From the NCBI RefSeq assembly GCF_051513965.1, contig NZ_CP195847.1, positions 1,178,001 through 1,242,000 of the forward strand: a stretch of 64,000 bases of DNA, written 5' to 3'. This document shows, in pieces, positions 42,691 through 52,400 of the stretch. Source of the DNA: Paramicrobacterium sp051513965 (GTDB taxonomy: Bacteria; Actinomycetota; Actinomycetes; Actinomycetales; Microbacteriaceae). The first letter of the stretch is position 1. Each line of letters opens with the position of its first letter. The position numbers and the translations under genes are program-made. The notes under the pieces are model-generated. The model was not told where the DNA came from, ran no database searches, and saw only the letters and a program-made list of their open reading frames with translations.

Positions 42691-42698
42691 AGATGGGC

Positions 42699-42754
42699 GA
42701 GGCCCGTGTGCGAGTTGATGAATGTCAGCTCGGATACGGGCCTCGTTCCTTCTC
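42699..42754 (+). terminator. Terminator hairpin after tRNA-His
   Basis: CGAGGCCCGT (42699-42708) pairs with ACGGGCCTCG (42736-42745), followed by TTCCTTCT. The loop is 27 nt. It separates the two tRNA genes. Confidence 0.6.
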
Positions 42755-42814
42755 GCCGCACCAGGCCCGTGCGGATTCACGCTCGCCTCCATCTGCGTTA
42801 TCCTGTGAGTGTCC

Positions 42815-42887
42815 GCCTCCGTAGCTCAGGGGATAGAGCAGGAGCCTTCTAATCTCTTGGTCGCAGGTTCGAATCCTGCCGGGGGCA
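42815..42887 (+). tRNA. tRNA-Arg (TCT)
   Basis: The acceptor GCCTCCG pairs with CGGGGGC, the D arm is GCTCAGGGGATAGAGC, and the loop CTTCTAA carries anticodon TCT. The T arm is GCAGGTTCGAATCCTGC. The anticodon stem has a C-U mismatch at its top pair, next to the loop. CCA is not encoded. It is 73 nt long. Confidence 0.93.
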
Positions 42888-42931
42888 CAGAGAACGATCC
42901 GCAGCCATTGCGACGAAAGTGAGTGCGATCC

Positions 42932-43726
42932 GTGAGTGATGATGCGGAGGTCACAGCGCCGGCGTATCCGACGGCAGAGACTACCGAGCAGTTCGCTGAG
43001 AACATCCGAGACGTCCGTCAGCGGATCGATGCTGCGGCGCGACGCGCTGGGCGCGATCCGGAGGATGTTCGGCTCCTGCCGGTGAGCAAGACGGTGCCAG
43101 AGGAACGGCTGCGTCTCGCGATCAAGGCAGGAGCGACGTTCCTCGGTGAGAACAAGGTCCAGGAGGCCCTGCGCAAGTCCGAGAACCTCGCAGATATCCC
43201 TGACCTCCGGTGGGCTGTGATCGGCCATCTGCAGACGAACAAAGCCAAATTCGTCGCCCGGTTTGCGAGCGAGTTCCACGCCCTCGATCGGCTCAAAGCG
43301 GCAGAGGCGCTTCAGCGGCGACTTGAGATCGAGGACCGCACGCTCGATGTCTACGTGCAGGTCAACACGTCCGCCGAGGAGAGCAAGTTCGGACTTGACC
43401 CGGATGCTGTGGACGGCTTCGTCGCCCAGCTGCCGGCGTTCGATCGCCTCAACGTCGTGGGTTTCATGACCCTCGCCATCTTCAGCTCGGATGAGGAGCG
43501 AGTTCGCTCATGCTTCCAGACATTGCGGTCCCTGCGTGATCGCGTGTGCGATCTGGCACCGGGAGGGCTGCGCCCGGAGAAGCTCTCAATGGGCATGTCC
43601 GGCGACTATGAGGCCGCGGTGGAGGAAGGCGCGACCACGGTTCGCGTCGGCCAGGCGATCTTCGGCTCTCGCAGCGTCCCGGACAGCTACTACTGGCCGA
43701 ACCCCACGGATGGCACCGACGCATGA
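42932..43726 (+). CDS. yggS: YggS/PLPBP family PLP homeostasis protein
   Basis: A 264-aa protein with the alanine-racemase N-terminal fold. PLP is held by Lys in LLPVSKTVPEE. Other family features are FLGENKVQEALRKSE, WAVIGHLQTNKAKF and LSMGMSGDYEAAVEEGAT. It buffers PLP and affects amino acid pools. GTG 42932 is chosen; GTG 42923 is an alternative. pdxY overlaps its stop by 4 bases. Confidence 0.94.
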   Translation: MSDDAEVTAPAYPTAETTEQFAENIRDVRQRIDAAARRAGRDPEDVRLLPVSKTVPEERLRLAIKAGATFLGENKVQEALRKSENLADIPDLRWAVIGHLQTNKAKFVARFASEFHALDRLKAAEALQRRLEIEDRTLDVYVQVNTSAEESKFGLDPDAVDGFVAQLPAFDRLNVVGFMTLAIFSSDEERVRSCFQTLRSLRDRVCDLAPGGLRPEKLSMGMSGDYEAAVEEGATTVRVGQAIFGSRSVPDSYYWPNPTDGTDA

Positions 43727-44532
43727 CCTCCGATGTCACCGCACTGACCAGTGGGTGGGAGATGGACACCCGACCCGTGGATGTCGTTGTCATCAGCTCG
43801 CAGGTGGCATACGGCGCAGTGGGCAACACAGCAACATCGCGCGTGCTCACGGAAGCCGGCCACCGCTGCGTGCAGATTCCGACGGTTCTGCTCGGAACCC
43901 TGCCGCATTATCCGACTGTGCACGGAGGGGCGATTCCCGACGAATGGTTCTCCGGCATCCTCCAGGACCTCGTCGACCTCGAGGCTGTGCTGTCAGCCAG
44001 GTACGTGCTCGTGGGATATCTCGCAAGTCCGCAGCAGGCGCAAATCATCGCGGCGTGGTTCGAGAGGCTGCGTGACGTCGCCCCGGATGTTCGAATGATC
44101 GTCGACCCGGCGATGGGCGATGACGATGTGGGGCTCTACACCGATCCTGCGGTCGCGGATGCCTATGCCGAGCATCTTGTTCCCCTGGCGTCTGGGCTGA
44201 CCCCGAACCGATTCGAACTGGAGCTCCTCAGTGGGGGCGAGGTGTCCGATGTGGAGTTGATCCGGCAGCGCGCGGAGACGCTTCGCGCACCGGACGGCTG
44301 GGTCATCGTCACCAGCGCGTTCTCCGACGCTCATCACGTCGGCAACGTTGTCGTCGAGGCATCCGGAACCTCCGAACTGAGCAACATCCGAATCGAATCG
44401 CGGGCGAAAGGTGCGGGTGACATCTTCGCTGCGACAGTCGTCGCGCGACTGCTCGTCGGCGATTCGCTGGACGAAGCCGCTGTCTTCGCGGGCGAGGCAG
44501 TCGCTCAGGCGATCTCCAGCGCCTCAGTCTGA
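43723..44532 (+). CDS. pdxY: Pyridoxal kinase
   Basis: A 269-aa ribokinase-family enzyme that makes PLP from pyridoxal. The signs are SSQVAYGAVGNTAT, HYPTVHGG, IVDPAMGDDDVGLY, LTPNRFELELL and the anion-hole motif KGAGDIFAATVVA with the catalytic Asp. It is coupled to yggS, which fits a PLP supply and buffering pair. PdxK cannot be ruled out as the finer assignment. Confidence 0.9.
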   Translation: MTSDVTALTSGWEMDTRPVDVVVISSQVAYGAVGNTATSRVLTEAGHRCVQIPTVLLGTLPHYPTVHGGAIPDEWFSGILQDLVDLEAVLSARYVLVGYLASPQQAQIIAAWFERLRDVAPDVRMIVDPAMGDDDVGLYTDPAVADAYAEHLVPLASGLTPNRFELELLSGGEVSDVELIRQRAETLRAPDGWVIVTSAFSDAHHVGNVVVEASGTSELSNIRIESRAKGAGDIFAATVVARLLVGDSLDEAAVFAGEAVAQAISSASV

Positions 44533-44551
44533 GGAAAGCAACAGGCCAAGG

Positions 44552-44935
44552 TCAGCCTCGGCCGCGCAAACGATCAATTGCACGTCGATCACGTTTCGTG
44601 GGCCGCCCGGCGCCTCGCTCGCGGATGACAGCCGCGGGTCTCTCCGTTTTGGCCGGCGGCGGCGGTGTCTTGTCGATGAGACATTCCGCCGCGACCGCAG
44701 CCGAGACCCGCTTGACGATCGTCCGCTGCACGATGACGATGTGCTCTCGCCCGCTTCGCCGGACACGAACCTCATCGCCCGTGCGTACACGCTGAGCGGG
44801 CTTCACACGGTCACCGTTGAGGCGCACGTGGCCGCCCTTGCAGGCGGCCGTTGCCTCGGAGCGGGTCTTCGCGAGTCGTACCGCCCAGAGCCAGCTGTCC
44901 ACACGGACTGGGGCGGTTGGACCGTCTGCCGCCAT
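44552..44935 (-). CDS. S4-domain RNA-binding protein (Hsp15-like)
   Basis: A 127-aa protein with an N-terminal S4 domain (VRVDSWLWAVRLAKTRSEATAACKGG, then HVRLNGDRVKPAQRVRTGDEV). The C-terminus is basic and disordered (GAGRPTKRDRRAIDRLRG). Hsp15 (HslR) binds 50S subunits that carry nascent chains after heat shock; the role here is assumed from similarity. It is convergent with pdxY and 4 bp downstream of the SGNH gene. Confidence 0.9.
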   Translation of the reverse strand: MAADGPTAPVRVDSWLWAVRLAKTRSEATAACKGGHVRLNGDRVKPAQRVRTGDEVRVRRSGREHIVIVQRTIVKRVSAAVAAECLIDKTPPPPAKTERPAAVIRERGAGRPTKRDRRAIDRLRGRG

Positions 44936-44939
44936 CAGA

Positions 44940-45797
44940 CTAGGCGACCGCCGCGGATATCGCGTCGAGAACCGTTCGAGCCGTCACGCTGGATCCCTCG
45001 CTGTTCGGATGGAGATGATCGTCGAACAACAGGCTGCTGACGTCCTCATCATCGAGATAGGCATTGTGAACATCGATCACGAGCACGTTCGACAGCGGCT
45101 TTGCCCAGGCTTCGATGTTCGCGACGACATCCTGGAAAGCAGCCTCCCACTTGTCGAAGCGAGGGTTCTCCAGCACCACTGCATAGCCGACGTTCGCTGT
45201 CCAGCGGTCCTCAACCGCCGAGACGAATGCGGAGAACTCGGCGCCGACTGTGGCAGGGTTTCGCACGTTATTGAGACCGTGGTTGAGGATCATCACGTCG
45301 GGCTGCTTGGGAAAGAGCGCGTCGATGTGCTCTAAGGAGTAGGCGGCGGTGCGGCCGGACGCAGAACCGTTCCAGACGATGAGAGGAGCGTTCCGAGCAT
45401 CGGAATTCGCTTCTGCGACGATGTCGTATTCCTCGATGTCAGGATTCCAGAAGTGGATCGTCAGTGGTCGATCGGTTGAGACGGCGAGCTGTCGGAATGC
45501 GAGATCGACCCATTCCCCAGGAGCATTCCCAGTCGAGTCGCCGGCGACGGCGGCGACGAAGGGACGGTTGGATGCCTCGATGCGATCCCAGGCGTCCTCG
45601 AACGGAAGCGAAGCGAGAACCTTCGTTCCGCCCTCTCTCGGGTCCTGCTGTGCGATCGTGACCGGCGTAGATTCACTCGGGAGGAGAGCTGTCAGCAGAA
45701 CAGCGCCGACGGATGCTGTCGCAGTGACACCCGCGACGACAGCAGCGATCTTCCAGCGACGTGATCGCGAGCGTAGGGAGTCGAGCCATCGGGTCAT
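44940..45797 (-). CDS. Membrane-anchored SGNH hydrolase
   Basis: A 285-aa protein with a basic N-terminus and one hydrophobic anchor (about residues 17-39). The extracytoplasmic SGNH/GDSL domain has VAGDSTGN (Ser nucleophile), WNGSASG (Gly block), ILNHGLNNV (Asn block) and FDDHLHPNSEG (Asp-x-x-His). Substrates of such esterases in Actinobacteria include acetylated surface sugars or lipids; none can be named here. Confidence 0.87.
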   Translation of the reverse strand: MTRWLDSLRSRSRRWKIAAVVAGVTATASVGAVLLTALLPSESTPVTIAQQDPREGGTKVLASLPFEDAWDRIEASNRPFVAAVAGDSTGNAPGEWVDLAFRQLAVSTDRPLTIHFWNPDIEEYDIVAEANSDARNAPLIVWNGSASGRTAAYSLEHIDALFPKQPDVMILNHGLNNVRNPATVGAEFSAFVSAVEDRWTANVGYAVVLENPRFDKWEAAFQDVVANIEAWAKPLSNVLVIDVHNAYLDDEDVSSLLFDDHLHPNSEGSSVTARTVLDAISAAVA

Positions 45798-45877
45798 GCG
45801 TTATAGGGTATGCTCCCGCCACGCGATTCCCCGAATCGACAGTGGCCCTCGTTCAGGGGAGTGGCATCTCGACTCAG

Positions 45878-45883
45878 TAGACT
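45878..45883 (+). promoter_or_regulatory. -10 element (TAGACT) 6 bases before the CDP-alcohol phosphatidyltransferase
   Basis: TAGACT, then TGCACC, then GTG 45890. It is the same hexamer as for trmD and ligA. Confidence 0.45.
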
Positions 45884-45889
45884 TGCACC

Positions 45890-46507
45890 GTGGGAAGCCG
45901 TTCGGATCACGAAGTCAGCGATCGCATCGTCACGGTGCCGAACGTTCTGAGCTTTCTTCGGCTCGCTCTCGTACCGGTGTTTCTCGTGCTGCTTGTCGAG
46001 GGAAACGACCTCGCCGCTCTCGTTGTGCTCGCTGTCTCAGGCCTGACAGACTTCCTCGATGGCTTCCTGGCGCGCCGTCTCGATCAGGTGACACGGCTCG
46101 GGCAGATACTGGATCCAGCCGCTGACCGGCTCTACATCGTCGCAGCCCTGCTTGGCCTCGGGTGGCGCGATCTCATCCCGCTCTGGCTGGTCGGACTCAT
46201 CATCGCCCGCGACGTCATGCTGCTGATCCTCGGCGGCGTTCTCGCGAGGCACGGTTTCGGCGCGCTTCCCGTCGTGAAGACCGGGAAAGCCGCGACGGCT
46301 GCGCTCTTCATCGGCCTGCCCCTGGTGATGCTCTCCGGTGCTCTGCCGGATGCCAGCGGGGTCATCCTCCCGATCGGCCTCGTGATCTCGATCGCGGGGG
46401 CTGCACTGTACTGGGCCGCTGGAATCATCTACATTATTCAAACCCGACGCATGATTCGGCAGCGACGGGTGCCAGGCCCTGATTCATCAGATAGCCTGGA
46501 TGTGTGA
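45890..46507 (+). CDS. CDP-alcohol phosphatidyltransferase (PgsA-like)
   Basis: A 205-aa membrane enzyme that joins CDP-diacylglycerol to an alcohol phosphate. The active-site motif D-x2-D-G-x2-A-R-x8-G-x3-D-x3-D is present in DFLDGFLARRLDQVTRLG then QILDPAADR. It has about five or six membrane segments. Cardiolipin-type or phosphatidylglycerophosphate synthase is likely; phosphatidylinositol phosphate synthase is less so. Neighbouring FHA and MerR genes match the order in other Actinobacteria. Confidence 0.87.
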   Translation: MGSRSDHEVSDRIVTVPNVLSFLRLALVPVFLVLLVEGNDLAALVVLAVSGLTDFLDGFLARRLDQVTRLGQILDPAADRLYIVAALLGLGWRDLIPLWLVGLIIARDVMLLILGGVLARHGFGALPVVKTGKAATAALFIGLPLVMLSGALPDASGVILPIGLVISIAGAALYWAAGIIYIIQTRRMIRQRRVPGPDSSDSLDV

Positions 46508-46518
46508 GGAGGAGCACG

Positions 46519-47028
46519 GTGCCACAACCCGACGAAAACTACCCTGTGACAGGCGCGATCAGACGCGGTTCCACACCGGATGAGCACTCTGGTGGGGGCC
46601 TCAACGACACGACTGTCGGTTATGGGGAGGACTTCAGCAAGGCGCTTGCCGGTCTGGACGCTTCGGTCTCCCGAGAGGAGCAGGAAGCGATCGCCGCGCT
46701 GCCATCTGGCTCTGCGCTGCTCGTGGTCCGACGCGGCCCCAATTCGGGGGCTCGTTTCCTTCTCGATTCCGACCTCACGACGGTCGGGCGTCACCCAGAG
46801 GCTGACATCTTCCTCGATGACGTGACCGTCTCTCGCCGTCATGCGGAGTTCCGCAGGAGCGGAAGCACATTCGAGATCGTCGACCTGCACTCGCTCAACG
46901 GAACCTTCTTCGATGGAGTCCGAATCGACTCCGCTTCGCTGTCAGACGGCGCTGAGGTTCAGATCGGAAAGTACCGGCTGACGTTCTACGCGTCGCGCCG
47001 CGATCTTCGCCAGTCATCGGGACACTAA
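46519..47028 (+). CDS. garA: FHA-domain signalling protein (GarA/OdhI-like)
   Basis: A 169-aa protein with a C-terminal FHA domain (TVGRHPEADIFLDDVTVSRR, then LHSLNGTFFDGVRI). GarA/OdhI inhibits 2-oxoglutarate dehydrogenase when not phosphorylated by Ser/Thr kinases. The N-terminal region holds LNDTTVGYGEDF, at the place of the ETTS phosphorylation motif of GarA; the Thr pair is kept but the context differs. The start is GTG 46519, after GAGGAGGAG. A PASTA kinase that could act on it is at 60640-62580. Confidence 0.85.
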   Translation: MPQPDENYPVTGAIRRGSTPDEHSGGGLNDTTVGYGEDFSKALAGLDASVSREEQEAIAALPSGSALLVVRRGPNSGARFLLDSDLTTVGRHPEADIFLDDVTVSRRHAEFRRSGSTFEIVDLHSLNGTFFDGVRIDSASLSDGAEVQIGKYRLTFYASRRDLRQSSGH

Positions 47029-47736
47029 GTGGCTGCCGGCGCTGCGAAGAAAGCGTCGAGTGAGTCCTCGCTCCTGAACATTGGTCAGGTTCTCGCTCGC
47101 TTGCGCGCTGACTTTCCCGATCTGTCGAGCTCGAAACTGCGGTTTCTTGAAGAGCAGGGGCTCGTTTCGCCTGCTCGCACGACGAGTGGCTACCGCAAGT
47201 TTTCGATGGCGGACGTCGAAAGGCTTCGTCTCATCCTTTCGATGCAACGCGACCACTACCTTCCTTTGAAAGTGATCCGGTCGTATCTGGCTGATCTCGA
47301 CGCCGGCACGTCGCCGAGCTTTCCCGGGCTCCCAGACGGTGCGCCGGCGCCGACGATCCTTCCGGGCGGGCGTCGTTTCAAACGCGATGAGCTGATTCGT
47401 GAGGCACAGGCGTCGCGTACTCTTCTGGCTGATGCGATCAGTGCATCGCTCATCCGCCCTGGAGAGTTCTTCGGTGAAGAAGCGCTGACGATGCTCACAG
47501 CGTTGGCTGTACTTCAGAAGAGCGGAATCGAGCCGCGGCACCTTCGGGGGTTCCGAACCGCGGCAGCGCGTGAACTCGACCTCATCGAGGGGGCTGTCCT
47601 CCCGATGTCACGCCGCAAGGATGCCGCAAGCCGCGCACGTGCCGCGGAGCTCGCCGGCGATGTCGCATCCAACCTCGAGACGGTGAGAACCTGCCTTGTG
47701 CGGTCGGCACTAGGCCGAATCATCCCCGAGGCTTAG
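47029..47736 (+). CDS. ftsR: MerR-family regulator FtsR
   Basis: A 235-aa protein with an N-terminal MerR winged helix (LNIGQVLARLRADFPDLSSS, LRFLEEQGLVSPART, SGYRKFSMADVERL). In Corynebacterium the gene at this place, next to odhI, activates ftsZ; in Mycobacterium it is Rv1828. The start codon follows the FHA gene stop without any gap, so its translation depends on that gene. The C-terminal half is helical with no obvious metal site. Confidence 0.85.
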   Translation: MAAGAAKKASSESSLLNIGQVLARLRADFPDLSSSKLRFLEEQGLVSPARTTSGYRKFSMADVERLRLILSMQRDHYLPLKVIRSYLADLDAGTSPSFPGLPDGAPAPTILPGGRRFKRDELIREAQASRTLLADAISASLIRPGEFFGEEALTMLTALAVLQKSGIEPRHLRGFRTAAARELDLIEGAVLPMSRRKDAASRARAAELAGDVASNLETVRTCLVRSALGRIIPEA

Positions 47737-47874
47737 ACTGTCTTGTGAAGCGCAGGACGTTCGAGACAACCGACACGCCGAATCGTTGGAGCGAATGTCG
47801 GCCACTTCTCGTCAAGGAGTCGATAGCGTAGAGGCTACGAGCAGCTTCGGATGATGAAGGAACAAGGGAGAACG

Positions 47875-48420
47875 ATGAGCGAACTCAGCCGCGACGACAA
47901 CGCTCGCTATGACCTTGGCCTTCTTTTCACCGACGGGCTGCCTGATCTTGACGCGGACGCCGGTTACCGCGGTGCGGTCGCCGCTCGTGCGGCGGGCATC
48001 AGCTACCGTCAGCTCGATTACTGGGCGCGCACCGGGCTCGTCGAGCCGACCGTGCGGGGAGCATCAGGCTCTGGAACTCAACGGCTGTACGGCTTCCGTG
48101 ACATTCTCGTCCTGAAACTCGTCAAGCGTCTGCTCGATACCGGCATCTCACTTCAGCAGATCCGGACCGCTGTGAACCAGCTGCATGAGGCAGGGGTTCA
48201 CGATCTTGCACAGACGACGCTCATGAGCGATGGTGCGAGCGTGTACTTGTGCACGTCGAACGACGAAGTCATCGACCTCGTCAGCCGCGGGCAGGGTGTG
48301 TTCGGCATCGCTGTCGGAAAGGTTCTGCGAGAGGTTGAGACGACGCTCGTCGACTTCGACCCGCAGGCGCCGGACCCCATGGACGAACTGGCTGCGCGCC
48401 GCGCCGCAAAGACCGCCTGA
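47875..48420 (+). CDS. Second MerR-family regulator (Rv1830-like)
   Basis: A 181-aa protein with a MerR helix-turn-helix: GYRGAVAARAAGISYRQLDY, WARTGLVEPTVRG, RLYGFRDILVLKLVKRLLD. It matches the second MerR gene found near garA-ftsR in Actinobacteria. The bifunctional nuclease (DUF151) gene that usually lies between the two is missing here. ATG 47875 follows AAGGGAGAACG. Confidence 0.83.
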   Translation: MSELSRDDNARYDLGLLFTDGLPDLDADAGYRGAVAARAAGISYRQLDYWARTGLVEPTVRGASGSGTQRLYGFRDILVLKLVKRLLDTGISLQQIRTAVNQLHEAGVHDLAQTTLMSDGASVYLCTSNDEVIDLVSRGQGVFGIAVGKVLREVETTLVDFDPQAPDPMDELAARRAAKTA

Positions 48421-48454
48421 GGGTCGTTTACCCGGCGGGGAACCATAAACCATT

Positions 48455-48478
48455 CGTTGCCCATGATTGTGGGCAACG
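48455..48478. terminator. Bidirectional-type hairpin between merR and parA
   Basis: CGTTGCCCA (48455-48463) and TGGGCAACG (48470-48478) pair perfectly around a 6-base loop, between convergent genes. The rest of the 146-bp gap holds nothing recognisable. Confidence 0.65.
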
Positions 48479-48566
48479 AGGGCGGCGTTGCGTGCCCACG
48501 CGAGGTGAACCGCCTAGCGACCGACCAGACGTGAATAGCCGGTGGCCATGAACGCCGAGAGCGGTC

Positions 48567-49409
48567 TTACTGAGGCCCGTCGAGGGCTTCCTGATTCGCT
48601 CGCGCGCTGAGCTCTGCGTACTCGCCGATGCGGCCGGTGCGCATGACGCGATCGAGCAGCTGATCGAAGTTCTGCGCGAGCTCCTGCGCGCTCTCACCCG
48701 GCCAGATGTGCAGCGGTTTAGCCGCACCCTGTGCCTGCTGGAGCGAAGTGCGCTCGGGAAGCTGCGGGTTCAAGACGAGTGGGCCGAACATGTCGCGAAG
48801 CTCCTTGATGCGGAACTGGTGCTCGAGCGACTGGTTGCGCACGCGATTGACGATGATTCCGAGGGGCTGGAGTCGAGGGGAGAGACCGCGGCGGATCTCC
48901 TCGATCGCGCGGAGAGCGCGATCTGCTGCAGCGACGGAGAAGAGCCCTGGCTCTGTCACGACGCTCACGCGGTCGCTTGCCGCCCAGGCGGTTCGCGTCA
49001 GGGCGTTGAGAGACGGCGCGCAGTCGATGAGCACGAGGTCATATTCGTTCTCGAGATAGGCGAGTGCTTCCTCAAGCTTCCAGATGTCGCGGATGGACGG
49101 GTGCGGGCCGTCGAAGTTGATGGCCGAGGGGCTGCCGACGAGAACGTCGATCTTGCCAGCGTGCGTCGTCGTCCAACCCGACGGGGCGATCGCCTGACGA
49201 ACGGTCTTCTCTTTCGGAGAGGCGAGAACATCGGCGATGTTAAGCCGGCCGGACAGCGAGATGTCCAGCCCAGTGGACACGTCAGACTGCGGGTCGAGGT
49301 CGACCACGAGGGTACGGACGCCACGGGCGAATGCCGCTGATGCGAGACCGAGGCTGACCGTGGTCTTTCCTACACCGCCCTTGAGGCTGCTGACGCTTAA
49401 TACGTGCAC
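48567..49409 (-). CDS. Orphan ParA-family ATPase
   Basis: A 280-aa ATPase with the deviant Walker A SLKGGVGKTTVSLGLA at the N-terminus, DLDPQSDVSTGLD (switch), and IDCAPSLNALTRTA (Walker B). No parB or DNA-binding partner lies next to it. Orphan ParA proteins place chromosomes, plasmids or protein clusters in the cell; the cargo is unknown. The GTG 49409 start is preceded by GTAACGGTAACGT on the coding strand. It is divergent from the pyruvate carboxylase gene. Confidence 0.9.
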   Translation of the reverse strand: MHVLSVSSLKGGVGKTTVSLGLASAAFARGVRTLVVDLDPQSDVSTGLDISLSGRLNIADVLASPKEKTVRQAIAPSGWTTTHAGKIDVLVGSPSAINFDGPHPSIRDIWKLEEALAYLENEYDLVLIDCAPSLNALTRTAWAASDRVSVVTEPGLFSVAAADRALRAIEEIRRGLSPRLQPLGIIVNRVRNQSLEHQFRIKELRDMFGPLVLNPQLPERTSLQQAQGAAKPLHIWPGESAQELAQNFDQLLDRVMRTGRIGEYAELSARANQEALDGPQ

Positions 49410-49485
49410 GATCAATACGTTACCGTTACTAAGGTTGCAGAACCTAAATGTTGGCTGAGCGGTACGTGGCCGGAGAGGACAGCAC

Positions 49486-52400
49486 ATGTTCACCAAGATT
49501 CTCGTTGCCAACCGCGGTGAGATTGCGATCCGGGCTTTCAGAGCGGCATATGAGCTCGGTGCGCAGACCGTGGCAGTGTTCCCCTTCGAGGACAGGAACT
49601 CGCTGCACCGTCTCAAGGCGGACGAAGCATACGAGATCGGTGAGCCGGGGCATCCTGTTCGCGCTTATCTTGACGTCGATGAGATCATTCGGGTGGCTCG
49701 AGAGTCCGGCGCGGATGCGATCTATCCGGGATACGGGTTCCTCTCAGAGAACCCGGAGCTCGCCGCGAAAGCAGAAGCTGCCGGAATCACATTCATCGGG
49801 CCGCGCACATCAGTGCTCGAGATGGCAGGAAATAAGGTCACCGCGAAAGAGCATGCGATCTCCGCTGGAGTTCCGGTGCTGCGATCGTCACCGGCGTCCG
49901 ATGACGTGGACTTTCTCCTCGAGCAGTCCGGCTCAGTGGGCTTTCCGCTCTTCGCGAAGGCCGTCGCCGGCGGAGGCGGGCGCGGCATGCGACGGGTGAA
50001 CAGCAGGGAGGAGTTGGCTGCAGCTCTCGCTGAGGCGATGCGTGAGGCAGACAGCGCCTTCGGCGACCCGCGCATGTTCCTCGAGCAGGCGGTTCTGCGT
50101 CCGCGGCATATCGAGGTTCAGATCTTGGCCGACAGCACAGGGGAGACGATCCACCTGTTCGAAAGGGACTGCTCGGTCCAGAGGCGGAACCAGAAGGTCG
50201 TCGAGATCGCACCGGCTCCGAACATCTCCGATGAGCTGCGGCAGAGTCTGTACAGGGATGCCGTCGCTTTCGCGCGCTCGATCGGCTACGTCAACGCTGG
50301 CACCGTCGAATTCCTGGTCGACACAGCGGGGGATCGCGCGGGGGAGCACGTTTTCATCGAGATGAATCCGCGAATCCAAGTGGAGCACACGGTGACCGAG
50401 GAGGTCACAGACGTGGATCTCGTCCAGGCGCAGATGCGCATCGCCGCGGGCGCGACGCTCGCTGAGCTCGGTCTGACGCAGGAGAACATCGCCCTTCACG
50501 GTGCAGCGCTCCAGTGCCGCATCACGACAGAAGACCCGACTCAGGGATTCCGCCCTGACACAGGCAAGATCACCACGTATCGGTCACCGGGCGGCAGCGG
50601 CATCCGTCTTGACGGAGGCACGATCAACCCCGGGGCTCAGATCAGCCCGCACTTCGACTCAATGCTGGCGAAGATGACCTGCCGCGGGCGAGACTTCTCC
50701 ACCGCGGTCGCACGCGCCCGACGAGGACTGGCTGAGTTCCGAATTCGCGGCGTCGCGACGAACATCCCTTTCATCCAGGGGGTTCTCGACGACCCTGCTT
50801 TCCTCGAGGGCGACCTGAGCACGTCCTTCATTGAGGAGCGGCCCGAACTGCTGCAGGGTCGAGTCTCCAAAGACCGCGGCACGAAGATCATGAACTGGCT
50901 CGCGGACGTCACGGTGAACCAGCCGCACGGGCCCCGTCCTGCGGGCGTCAACCCCGCGGAGAAGCTGCCGACGATCGACCTGGAGGCGGAAGTGCCCGCC
51001 GGATCGAGACAGCGACTGCAGGAGCTCGGACCGCGTGAGTTCGCAGCCCAGCTGCGCGCTCAGCGGCCGCTGGCCGTGACAGACACCACGTTCCGCGACG
51101 CGCACCAGTCTCTCTTGGCCACTCGGGTGAGAACGAAGGAGCTGCTCCGCGTGGCCCCCCACGTCGCCCGGCTGACTCCGGAGCTGCTCTCCGTGGAGGC
51201 TTGGGGAGGAGCCACGTACGATGTCGCTCTGCGCTTCCTCGGCGAAGATCCGTGGGAGCGACTCGAACAGCTGAGAGACGCGCTGCCGAACGTCGCCATT
51301 CAGATGCTTCTTCGCGGCAGGAACACGGTCGGCTACACGCCGTATCCGACGCGCGTCACAGATGCCTTCGTTCACGAGGCCTCGCGGTCGGGAGTCGACA
51401 TCTTCCGCATTTTCGACGCGTTGAACGATGTCGAGCAGATGCGTCCGGCGATCGACTCCGTCCTCGCAACCGACACGTCGGTCGCCGAGGTGGCGCTCTG
51501 CTACACCGGAAACCTGCTCGATCCGGGGGAGACGCTGTACACCCTCGACTACTATCTGCGACTCGCGGACCAAATAGTCGAGGCAGGCGCACACATCCTC
51601 GCGATCAAGGACATGGCGGGCCTTCTCCGTCCAGCGGCGGCGGCCACACTGGTCTCGGCGCTCCGCGAGAGGTTCGATCTGCCCGTTCACGTGCACACGC
51701 ACGACACGGCAGGCGGCCAGCTTGCGACGCTGCTCGCCGCCGCGCAGGCTGGCGCGGACGCCGTCGACGCGGCATCCGCACCGATGTCAGGCACGACGAG
51801 CCAACCCTCGGCATCGGCTCTTGTCGCCGCGCTCGCACACACGGAGCGCGACACCGGGCTTTCGCTCGAGAACGTCTCCAACCTCGAGCCGTACTGGGAG
51901 TCTGTTCGGCATCTCTACCGTCCGTTCGAATCGGGACTGCCCGGTCCGACTGGTCGGGTCTACAAGCACGAAGTTCCGGGAGGGCAGCTGTCCAACCTTC
52001 GACAGCAGGCGATCGCCCTGGGGCTCGCGAATGACTTCGAACTCATCGAAGACATGTATGCCGCGGCTAATGAGATTCTCGGACGCGTGCCGAAGGTCAC
52101 TCCCTCGTCGAAGGTCGTCGGCGATCTTGCGCTCCACCTCGCGGCGGTGCGCGCCGATCCCGAGGACTTCGCGGAGAACCCAGACCGATACGACGTACCC
52201 GACTCTGTGATCGGTTTCATGGCGGGGGAGCTCGGTGATCTTCCAGGCGGATGGCCTGAGCCGTTCCGCAGCAAGGTGCTGCGGGGCCGCAACGTCGATG
52301 TCAGCGTCACACCGCTGTCGGAGGACGACGAGGCTCAGCTCGCTGGAACGCGCCTTGAACGTCGTTCGGCACTGAACCGGCTGCTCTTTCCGACTCCGAC

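Noticed and set aside
42614..42887. An integration site (att) at the tRNA genes
   Set aside because: No integrase, no repeated tRNA 3' end and no change in gene content were seen next to the two tRNAs.
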